From Accumulibacter sp. (GTDB taxonomy: Bacteria > Pseudomonadota > Gammaproteobacteria > Burkholderiales > Rhodocyclaceae): DNA of 5,001 bases. The stretch's first letter is position 1; each line of letters starts with the position of its first letter. The position numbers and the translations under genes are program-made. The DNA is taken from contig JAISDL010000048.1 in NCBI GenBank assembly GCA_031264825.1, positions 1 to 5,001 on the forward strand, read 5' to 3'. The notes beneath the pieces were generated by a model. The model did not search any database and had not been told where the DNA came from. It worked only from the letters and a program-made list of their open reading frames with translations. Below, in pieces: positions 1 through 4,995 of the stretch.

Positions 1-147
1 ACCGAGCGCTGCGAGATCATCCGCGAGTTGTCCAAGGATCAGATTCTGACGCGCATCGCCGATGCCGGCGGCGTGTTCTGGCACGAGGCGCCCACGGAAG
101 CAGTCGCCGTCGTCGAATCATGCGATTGCGTCTCGTGCGGAGAATGA
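1..147 (+). CDS. C-terminal end of an unrecognised protein with Cys-rich tail (partial)
   Basis: Frame 1 is open from the first base of the window to a TGA at 145-147, giving the last 48 residues of a protein whose start lies outside the window. The visible part is mostly polar and helix-like (RELSKDQILTRIADAGG), followed by FWHEAP. It ends in C-x-C-x-x-C (CDCVSC) two residues before the stop. Such a terminal Cys cluster could bind a metal or an Fe-S cluster, but that is inference and I do not recognise the family. Third positions are GC-rich, as expected for coding sequence here. The stop codon sits exactly where similarity to a WD40 blade begins downstream, so the gene's natural 3' end may have been altered by a rearrangement. 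I am fairly sure it is coding and unsure of function. Confidence 0.6.
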   Translation, partial: TERCEIIRELSKDQILTRIADAGGVFWHEAPTEAVAVVESCDCVSCGE

Positions 148-276
148 AAGCTGGGAATCGGGTTGGCGATTATGCCGACAGGAAACTGCTGGCATCAAGG
201 AGCGGCGGCCCCATCCGACTGAAGCACCTGCCTGACGGGGAAGGTCTCGTTGGCTTGGAACCGACTACTTCTCACT
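147..276 (+). pseudogene. Remnant of a WD40-repeat gene: last blade plus C-terminal tail
   Basis: This stretch aligns with the last blade and tail of the intact WD40 gene at 1072-2355 (its bases about 2188-2330). From 177 the frame reads DRKLLAS, then IRLKHLPDGEGL, then LEPTTS. The intact gene has DGKLMAS, IRLWRLPDGEGL and LIDPAAS at the matching places. Upstream of 177 the match (KLGI..LAIMP) continues in another frame, consistent with loss of one base where blades normally have P-D/N-G (CCGGAC to CCGAC at about 175-179). The hallmark Trp of the LW pair has become Lys. An ORF of 47 codons (144-287, ATG overlapping the upstream TGA) runs through it, but it holds less than one usable blade and is unlikely to make a functional protein. 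Its 3' end runs into the stop codon of the convergent toxin gene at 272-274. Confidence 0.7.
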
Positions 277-592
277 TCTTGTCGTAAGTGGTGTCGTGGT
301 CGGGCGGGATAGACAACAAACGGATGAACTCACCGTCGCGGTAAGCCACCGCCCGACGGGACTGTGTGATGCGCAGGCTGTAAAGCGCGGCGACGCCCAG
401 CGGCGGCTTGACGCTGACGATCTTCTCCCAATGCAGACCCTTGTCGCGGTAAACCTGCTGCCACGCAAGCCGGCGCAACTTCGCCAGGGTGTCCAGTGCG
501 GCGTGGCGCTCGGTTTTTTGCAGGTCGAACAGGTCGCGCTGAAAGACCGGGTTGTTCAAGTCCAGCCGGACGGTCGTGTCGGCATCACTCAT
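272..592 (-). CDS. RelE/HigB-like type II toxin
   Basis: A 106-residue basic protein, probably a ribosome-dependent mRNA interferase of the RelE/ParE superfamily acting in the cytoplasm. The N-terminus is helical (residues about 14-45), followed by GLHWEKI (52-58), a strand pair around YSLRITQSRRAVAYRDGEF (71-89) and a C-terminal DHDTTYDKK. Basic and aromatic residues in the usual catalytic area are K57, R74, R79, R80, H99 and Y103; their assignment as catalytic is inference. The ATG at 590-592 overlaps the antitoxin stop (ATGA), implying translational coupling. An in-frame start further upstream (664) would lie inside the antitoxin gene and add an Arg-rich stretch with no family character, so I reject it. 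The order antitoxin then toxin, and the sizes, fit a type II module. Superfamily call is fairly secure; exact subfamily is not. Confidence 0.72.
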   Translation of the reverse strand: MSDADTTVRLDLNNPVFQRDLFDLQKTERHAALDTLAKLRRLAWQQVYRDKGLHWEKIVSVKPPLGVAALYSLRITQSRRAVAYRDGEFIRLLSIPPDHDTTYDKK

Positions 593-870
593 CGCGCATC
601 GTCGCGCAGACGCTGCAACAACGCGTCGGCTTGCGCGTCGCTGGCTGGGTGGGAACGCGCCCAATCCAGTGCTTCGGCGAGATCGGCCGCACCCTGCGGT
701 GTGTGTAGCCAGCGTTCGTTATCGGGGATTACCGTGGCGGTACGCACCAGCCAGACGCCAGGCTCGCGTTCTTCCAGCAACACTTGACGACCTGCATAAC
801 GCTTGCCTAAAGAAATCTGCCCGTTGGCACCAACAAGCTTCACGACGGGAGAGGCGATCGCGGCGAACAT
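589..870 (-). CDS. AbrB/MazE-like antitoxin
   Basis: A 93-residue protein with the layout of a SpoVT/AbrB swapped-hairpin DNA-binding antitoxin. Residues about 9-35 (VVKLVGANGQISLGKRYAGR then QVLLEE) resemble the AbrB strand-loop-strand that contacts DNA. The C-terminal half (about 58-93) is an Ala/Leu-rich, charged helix that would bind and neutralise the toxin. It would bind the downstream toxin and repress its own promoter, as is usual for such modules. A good ribosome binding site, GAGGA read on the minus strand (878-882), precedes the ATG at a normal distance. The last base of its CGA codon and its TGA form the ATGA overlap with the toxin gene. PrlF-YhaV is a known pairing of an AbrB-type antitoxin with a RelE-fold toxin, so the combination is plausible. 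The fold assignment is from pattern only. Confidence 0.68.
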   Translation of the reverse strand: MFAAIASPVVKLVGANGQISLGKRYAGRQVLLEEREPGVWLVRTATVIPDNERWLHTPQGAADLAEALDWARSHPASDAQADALLQRLRDDAR

Positions 871-1071
871 AGTGTGTTCCTCATATACGAAATTAGGAAT
901 CTACTATAGCACTAATTCTATTTCCAAACCATCCCTGCCTTTGCTCTCAACCCCCACCATAAAATTTCAAAAGGAGTTCCGGTGGTTTTGTTTTCGGTGA
1001 TGGTGGCGTATTTATCGAGGTGGGTCGATAATGGAAGCATTGTTCGCTTCAGGCTTGAGGAGCCTTACATC
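871..1071. promoter_or_regulatory. Divergent intergenic region between the TA operon and the WD40 gene, with two candidate WD40 start sites
   Basis: This AT-rich stretch separates the minus-strand antitoxin from the plus-strand WD40 gene. For the plus strand, TAAAAT at 960-965 is a possible -10, without a well-placed -35. Two ribosome binding sites are visible. AAGGAG at 971-976 lies 5 bases before a GTG at 982. GAGGAG at 1057-1062 lies 9 bases before an ATG at 1072. Both starts are in the same frame. I prefer 1072, because starting at 982 would put 30 extra residues in front of an already long signal-peptide N-region. Confidence 0.4.
897..918 (-). promoter_or_regulatory. Candidate promoter/operator of the toxin-antitoxin operon
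   Basis: An AT-rich imperfect inverted repeat (GAAT at 897-900 facing ATTC at 915-918) lies about 27 bases upstream of the antitoxin start. Read on the minus strand it encloses TATAGT (903-908), a fair -10 hexamer about 33 bases from the ATG. No good -35 at 16-18 bp spacing was found. An operator overlapping the -10 would fit autoregulation by the antitoxin, but this is inference. Confidence 0.3.
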
Positions 1072-2355
1072 ATGAAAATACCGCGATTCGAGTTGCCCCG
1101 CGTCAATGAAGGCGTTTCACGGGAGCAACCGAGGATCGTCCCAGTGACGCGACTCCCTTGGGACGCGCGAACCGACCGGCGCGGCTTTCTCGGCGCGGCG
1201 CTTATGCTTGGGATGGCGATGACGGCAAGTCCAACCGCTGGCGCGGTAGAAAAAGCCTGCAAAAGCGCGAAAGCGCCGTCCGATCCGTGCCGGACTTTTC
1301 ACGCGCATAAATTTGTTGTTCAGGGTTTGACGATCAGCCCGGACGGAAAACTGCTGGTTTCGAAGAGTTGGGACACGACGATCAAGCTGTGGAGCCTCCC
1401 TGATGGCAAGCTGATAAAGACCCTGGAAGGACGCAAAGATGGGATAACTTTTATTGCCATTGCTCCAGACGGGAAGTTGCTGGCAATGGTGAGTGATGAC
1501 AATACCATAAAACTATGGGGCCTGCCGGACGGCAATCTGGTGAATGTCCTGAAAGATCGCAGAGACAGGATCCATTTCATCGCCATCTCTCCAGACGGGA
1601 AACTGCTGGTATCGGTAGGCGTGTTCACAAGCATCTGCCTGTGGCGCCTGCCGGATGGCAAACTGATAAGTACCCTGGAAGGGCGCAATGGCGGGATAAC
1701 TTCCGTCGCCATCGATCCGAACGGAAAACTACTGGTATCGGGAAGTGAAGACAAGGCCATCAAGCTGTGGAGCTTGCCGGACGGTAAGCTGGTGAAGAGA
1801 CTGGAAGGGCACAAAAGTGGGATAAATTCTTTTGCCATCTCTCCAAACGGAAAGCTGCTGGCATCGGCCAGTAGAGACAACACCATCAAACTATGGAGCC
1901 TGCCGAATGGCAAGCTGATAGAGACCTTGGAAGGACACAAAAAACCGATAAGCTCTATCGCTATCGCTCCGAACGGGAAACTTCTGGCATCCGGGAGTAA
2001 GGACGAGACCATCAAGCTGTGGACCTTGCCTGACGGAAAGCTCGCAAAAACCTTGGAAGGACACAAGCGTGAGGTATTTCTCATCACCTTCGCTCCCGAC
2101 GGGAAGTTCTTGGCATCGGGGAGTGATGACACGACCATCAAGCTGTGGAACTTGCCGAGCGGCAAACTGGCAAAGACACTGGAATGGCACAGAGGCTGGA
2201 TATTATCCATCGCCATCTCTCTGGACGGGAAGCTGATGGCATCGGGAGATTTAGAAGGTTCCATCCGCCTGTGGCGCCTGCCCGATGGGGAAGGCCTCAC
2301 GTGCCTGATCGATCCTGCCGCTTCTCCCGACAAGATTCGAGAGGTGGAACCGTGA
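1072..2355 (+). CDS. Exported eight-blade WD40-repeat protein with Tat-like signal
   Basis: A 427-residue beta-propeller protein. Residues 34-41 (TDRRGFLG) resemble a twin-arginine motif. A hydrophobic segment (about 39-52) follows, with a likely signal-peptidase site after TAGA (about 58), so it probably folds in the cytoplasm and is exported to the periplasm. After a short linker with C63 and C73, a possible disulfide, come eight tandem 42-residue blades from residue 79 to about 414 and a short tail. Typical blades read P(D/N)GKLLASGS.D.TIKLW.LPDGKL.KTLEGH. All use LW where the classic repeat has WD; blades 2-4 lack the usual initial His, and blade 8 is the most divergent. WD40 propellers are binding scaffolds, so no enzymatic role is claimed. 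A GTG start at 982 is the alternative. The stop overlaps the next gene (GTGA). Codon use is less GC-rich than in nadE, suggesting separate origin. Confidence 0.85.
   Translation: MKIPRFELPRVNEGVSREQPRIVPVTRLPWDARTDRRGFLGAALMLGMAMTASPTAGAVEKACKSAKAPSDPCRTFHAHKFVVQGLTISPDGKLLVSKSWDTTIKLWSLPDGKLIKTLEGRKDGITFIAIAPDGKLLAMVSDDNTIKLWGLPDGNLVNVLKDRRDRIHFIAISPDGKLLVSVGVFTSICLWRLPDGKLISTLEGRNGGITSVAIDPNGKLLVSGSEDKAIKLWSLPDGKLVKRLEGHKSGINSFAISPNGKLLASASRDNTIKLWSLPNGKLIETLEGHKKPISSIAIAPNGKLLASGSKDETIKLWTLPDGKLAKTLEGHKREVFLITFAPDGKFLASGSDDTTIKLWNLPSGKLAKTLEWHRGWILSIAISLDGKLMASGDLEGSIRLWRLPDGEGLTCLIDPAASPDKIREVEP
1306..2313 (+). repeat. Eight tandem 126-bp WD40 repeat units
   Basis: The units start at 1306, 1432, 1558, 1684, 1810, 1936, 2062 and 2188, each exactly 126 bp (42 codons) with no indels through the array. 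Central units (4-7) are most alike. The best-conserved DNA is around the GGGAA(A/G)CTGCTGGCATCG segment and the ATCAAGCTGTGGA...CTGCC segment. Exact phasing and internal similarity point to growth by unequal recombination. The array length could therefore differ between strains. Confidence 0.85.
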
Positions 2356-2720
2356 AAACGATCGTGTTTGAGATCGCGTCGCCCGAAGCGGCGATGGCGC
2401 GCTTGATAGCGGCGTCCAGCGAGGGCGTTTCGGAGCGGTGCGCGCGTCTGAGTTTTCCCTCGTGTGTCGATATGGCGCGCGTGTTGACGCCGACGCGCTG
2501 GGGTGTCGTGGAGGCTTTGACCGGGGCCGGTCCTCTGGGCGTGCGCGAACTCGCGCGGCGCGTCGCACGCGACGTGAAAGGCGTGCATACCGACGCCAAC
2601 GCGCTCGTCGACGCCAACGCGCTCGTCTCGGTGGGAGTCATCGACCGCGCCGAAGACGGGAAATACGTATTTCCGTTCGACGAAGTGAGGGTGCGTTTCA
2701 ATCTGCGCGCCGCCGCGTAA
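2352..2720 (+). CDS. HVO_A0114/TumA-like winged-helix DNA-binding protein (putative antitoxin)
   Basis: A 122-residue protein starting at GTG 2352, whose start overlaps the WD40 stop in a GTGA; the Shine-Dalgarno-like GAGAGG (2339-2344) lies 7 bases upstream. It opens with KTIVFEIASPE, then has LTPTRW (45-50), a helix-turn-helix (GPLGVRELARRVARDVKGVHTDANALV, about 60-86) and a wing (GVIDRAEDGKYVFPFDEVRV). From memory this matches the HVO_A0114 family of putative DNA-binding proteins, often found beside TumE-type (DUF6516) toxins as the antitoxin. No TumE-like gene is visible here; its place upstream is taken by the WD40 gene. DANALV (81-86) is repeated immediately (87-92) through an 18-bp duplication, adding six residues to the presumed recognition helix and possibly impairing DNA binding. 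An in-frame start further upstream would lie inside the WD40 gene and is rejected. Confidence 0.72.
   Translation: MKTIVFEIASPEAAMARLIAASSEGVSERCARLSFPSCVDMARVLTPTRWGVVEALTGAGPLGVRELARRVARDVKGVHTDANALVDANALVSVGVIDRAEDGKYVFPFDEVRVRFNLRAAA
2592..2627 (+). repeat. Perfect in-frame 18-bp tandem duplication
   Basis: Bases 2592-2609 and 2610-2627 are identical (GACGCCAACGCGCTCGTC), duplicating residues DANALV within the wHTH gene. Removing one copy restores the usual family spacing between the helix and the Gly that starts the wing. The perfect identity suggests a recent slippage event. Confidence 0.9.
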
Positions 2721-2777
2721 TTCGTTTTTCCGGGGCCACCCGAACAAACGCTGGTGTATCCTGACGCCGCGCTGGAT

Positions 2778-2783
2778 TAAAAT
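2778..2783 (+). promoter_or_regulatory. Candidate -10 element of nadE
   Basis: TAAAAT lies 48 bases before the nadE ATG in the 111-bp gap after the wHTH gene. I see no good -35 at the right distance. No intrinsic terminator separates the two genes, so read-through from upstream is also possible. Confidence 0.3.
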
Positions 2784-2800
2784 GGAAGTCCCCAAAATGA

Positions 2801-2817
2801 CCGGGTTCGACCCTCGG
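2801..2817 (+). other. tRNA T-arm-like hairpin in the nadE leader
   Basis: CCGGG (2801-2805) pairs with CTCGG (2813-2817), with one G-U pair, around a seven-base TTCGACC loop. This is the exact geometry of a tRNA T-arm, including the GGTTCGA core. No matching acceptor stem, anticodon arm or CCA was found around it, so it is not a complete tRNA. It could be a tRNA scrap or attachment-site relic, a leader hairpin, or chance. Confidence 0.35.
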
Positions 2818-2831
2818 CGCAGAACATAGCG

Positions 2832-4442
2832 ATGACCCTCAAAATTGCCCTTGCCCAGATCAACACGACCGTCGGCGACATCGACGGCAACGCGGCGCGC
2901 ATCCGCGGTTTTGCCCAGCGCGCGAAGGACTTGGGCGCCGACCTTTTGCTGACGCCGGAACTCGCGCTCTGCGGGTATCCGCCCGAAGACCTCCTCTTCC
3001 GACCCGATTTTTTGAAGGACTGCGACGCCGCGCTCGACGAACTCGCGCAAAGCGTCCACGGAATCTCGCTCCTCGTCGGGCACCCGCTCGCGCGGGACGG
3101 CAAACGCTTCAACGCGGCGACGCTGCTTTCCGACGGCGTTCGCGCGGCGGTTTACTGTAAGCAGACCCTGCCGAATTACGAAGTCTTCGACGAGCGACGT
3201 TATTTCACCCCGGGAGAGACGCCGTGCGTCGTCGAACTCGGCGGCGTCCGTTGCGCGATCAGCATCTGCGAGGACATCTGGGAAGCCGGCGCGGCGAATC
3301 AGGCGCGCGAACTCGGCGCGCGGGTCCTGCTCGTCCTCAACGCTTCGCCCTACCACATCGGGAAGCAGAGCCTGCGTGAAACGATCGTCCGAAAACGGAT
3401 CGGCGCGACGGGTCTTTCCGTCGTTTATGTCAACCTCGTCGGCGGTCAGGACGAACTCGTTTTCGATGGTGGGTCCTTCGCGTGGGATTCGCGCGAAACG
3501 CTTTGCCTCGAACTGCCGAAATTTGAAGAAGCGCTCGGCATCGTCGAATTCGTCGACGGCGAACCGCAAGCCGGCGAGGTCGCGCAAAAGTGCGCGGATG
3601 AGGCCGAAATCTACCAGGCGCTGGTCCTCGGCGTCCGCGACTATCTCGGCAAGAACGGTTTTCCGGGAGCGATCGTCGGCCTCTCGGGCGGGATCGACTC
3701 GGCGCTGACCCTGTGCGTCGCCGTCGACGCGCTCGGCGCCGACGCCGTCCGCGCGGTGATGATGCCTTCGCCCTATACGGCCGCGATCAGCCTCGACGAT
3801 TCGCGCGAAATGGTCGCGCGCCTGGGTGTTCGCTACAACGAGATTCCGATCGCGCGGGCGATGGAAACCTTCGGTGCGATGCTCGAAAAGGAATTCGCCG
3901 GTTTGCCGTCCGACGCGACCGAGGAGAACATCCAGGCGAGGATACGCGGAATGACGCTGATGGCGCTCTCGAACAAAAGCGGCGCGCTCGTTCTCACGAC
4001 CGGGAACAAATCGGAAATGGCGGTCGGCTACTGTACGCTCTACGGCGACATGGCGGGCGGTTTCGCCGTGATCAAAGACATCGCCAAGACGCTCGTCTAC
4101 CGCCTCGCGCGCTGGCGCAACGCGCGCTCGCCGGTGATCCCCGAACGCATCCTGACGCGCGCGCCGTCGGCGGAACTCAAGCCCGGACAAACCGACCAAG
4201 ACAACCTCCCGCCTTACGAAGTCCTCGACGCGATCGTCGAAGCGTATATGGAACGCGATTTGAGTCTGCGCGAAATCGTCGCGCAGGGCTACATCGAGGC
4301 CGACGTCCGCAAGGTCGTCCGTCTCATCAGGATCAACGAATACAAGCGCCGTCAGGCGCCGATCGGAATCCGCGTCACGCAGCGCGGGTTCGGGAAGGAC
4401 TGGCGCTACCCGATCACGAATCGCTACGACGACCTGCGCTGA
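2832..4442 (+). CDS. nadE: Glutamine-dependent NAD(+) synthetase
   Basis: A 536-residue two-domain enzyme converting deamido-NAD (NaAD) to NAD with ATP, using ammonia from glutamine; it is the last step of NAD synthesis, in the cytoplasm. The N-terminal nitrilase-type glutaminase domain (about 1-250) shows the E-K-C triad as E43 (TPELALCGYPPEDL), K110 (YCKQTLPNYEVFDERRYF) and C146 (SICEDIW). The C-terminal synthetase domain has the ATP pyrophosphatase loop SGGIDS at 285-290 and the substrate-binding stretch TTGNKSEMAVGYCTLYGD, followed by GGFAVIKDIAKT. Length is as expected for the bacterial two-domain form. The ATG at 2832 gives the standard N-terminus (MTLKIALAQINTTVGDI), but no clear Shine-Dalgarno precedes it. 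A 15-codon ORF (2782-2829) ends two bases before it. GC-rich codon use is typical of core DNA, and no defect is seen. Confidence 0.97.
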   Translation: MTLKIALAQINTTVGDIDGNAARIRGFAQRAKDLGADLLLTPELALCGYPPEDLLFRPDFLKDCDAALDELAQSVHGISLLVGHPLARDGKRFNAATLLSDGVRAAVYCKQTLPNYEVFDERRYFTPGETPCVVELGGVRCAISICEDIWEAGAANQARELGARVLLVLNASPYHIGKQSLRETIVRKRIGATGLSVVYVNLVGGQDELVFDGGSFAWDSRETLCLELPKFEEALGIVEFVDGEPQAGEVAQKCADEAEIYQALVLGVRDYLGKNGFPGAIVGLSGGIDSALTLCVAVDALGADAVRAVMMPSPYTAAISLDDSREMVARLGVRYNEIPIARAMETFGAMLEKEFAGLPSDATEENIQARIRGMTLMALSNKSGALVLTTGNKSEMAVGYCTLYGDMAGGFAVIKDIAKTLVYRLARWRNARSPVIPERILTRAPSAELKPGQTDQDNLPPYEVLDAIVEAYMERDLSLREIVAQGYIEADVRKVVRLIRINEYKRRQAPIGIRVTQRGFGKDWRYPITNRYDDLR

Positions 4443-4572
4443 ACTGCGCCGACATTTTTGAAGACGCCTCCCGGGTCGCCGTTGCCGAGCGCGCTCATCG
4501 ACTCTCCGATGCCTGTTCGGAAGCCTCCTCTGGCACAATAGAGGGGTCGCGCAAGCACATCAAAGGGATTGT
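4443..4572 (+). promoter_or_regulatory. nadE-OsmC gap with hairpin and candidate promoter
   Basis: This 130-bp gap contains no gene and no convincing terminator. TGGCACAAT at 4531-4539 could be an extended -10 (TG-n-CACAAT) for the OsmC-family gene, without a clear -35. It sits inside an inverted repeat: 4525-4531 (CTCCTCT) pairs with 4540-4546 (AGAGGGG) around an 8-base loop, with one G-U pair. No T-run follows, so an operator or leader hairpin is likelier than a terminator. A weaker TCCGA/TCGGA pair lies at about 4505-4521. Confidence 0.3.
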
Positions 4573-4995
4573 ATGGAATGTAAAGTCAGGTGGATTGAGG
4601 GCGGAATGTCTTTTCTCGCCGAAACGGGAAGCAATCACGCGGTGCCGATGGACGGCGCCCCCGAAGTCGGCGGGAAAAACCTCGCGCCGCGCCCGATGGA
4701 ACTGCTCCTCGCGGGCGCCGGGGGCTGCACGGGCTTCGACGTCGTTTCCATCCTCAAGAAGGGGCGCCACGCGGTCACGGGATGCGAAATTTCCCTGAAC
4801 GCCGAACGCGCGGAAGACAACCCGAAAGTTTTTACGAAGATCCATTTCCATTTCAGGGTGTCCGGGAAGTCTCTGAACCCCGAAGCCGTCGCGCGCGCCA
4901 TAGCGCTTTCACAAGACAAATACTGCTCGGCGTCGATCATGCTCGGCGCGGTGGCTGAAATAACGCACGACTTCGAGATCGTCGAAACGGACTGA
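4573..4995 (+). CDS. OsmC-family protein (thiol peroxide/redox type)
   Basis: A 140-residue cytoplasmic protein of the OsmC/Ohr superfamily, closest in style to the YhfA-like OsmC subgroup. Both family cysteines are present: C52 in the helix LLLAGAGGCTGFDVV and C118 in SQDKYCSASIML. RPMELL (40-45) supplies the Arg and Glu typical of the active-site region. The strand-rich N-terminus (KVRWIEGGMSFLAET) and the central strand KIHFHFRV also fit. OsmC and Ohr members reduce organic or hydrogen peroxides with the paired thiols; the substrate of this subgroup is less clear, so peroxidase activity is inferred. The start is ATG 4573, preceded by AAAGGGA (4562-4568). It follows nadE on the same strand after 130 bp and probably has its own promoter. 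The full length is present, ending six bases before the window edge. Confidence 0.9.
   Translation: MECKVRWIEGGMSFLAETGSNHAVPMDGAPEVGGKNLAPRPMELLLAGAGGCTGFDVVSILKKGRHAVTGCEISLNAERAEDNPKVFTKIHFHFRVSGKSLNPEAVARAIALSQDKYCSASIMLGAVAEITHDFEIVETD

Noticed and set aside
144..287. A functional 47-residue gene translationally coupled (ATGA) to the upstream gene
   Set aside because: Its content is explained as a frameshifted WD40 blade remnant lacking a complete fold; the ATGA overlap is probably fortuitous.
296..872. Plus-strand open frames of 70-163 codons opposite the toxin-antitoxin genes
   Set aside because: They lie entirely antisense to two genes with recognisable folds, have no good ribosome binding sites and give low-complexity Arg/Ser/Ala-rich products.
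2801..2829. A complete tRNA gene upstream of nadE
   Set aside because: Only the T-arm geometry is present. There is no complementary acceptor stem upstream, no anticodon arm and no CCA.
4503..4521. Intrinsic terminator after nadE
   Set aside because: The stem TCCGA/TCGGA is only 5 bp and no T-run follows.
1320..4538. 1072-codon minus-strand open frame as a real gene
   Set aside because: It is antisense to nadE, whose catalytic residues and motifs are intact, and to the WD40 repeats; its composition is that of a GC-rich shadow frame.
4531..4550. Sigma-54 promoter (TGGCAC at 4531-4536)
   Set aside because: The -12 TTGC(A/T) element is missing at the required spacing; only the -24 half matches.
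3713..4798. 361-codon plus-strand frame overlapping nadE and the OsmC-family gene
   Set aside because: It is out of frame with both recognisable proteins, Arg-rich and without domain character.
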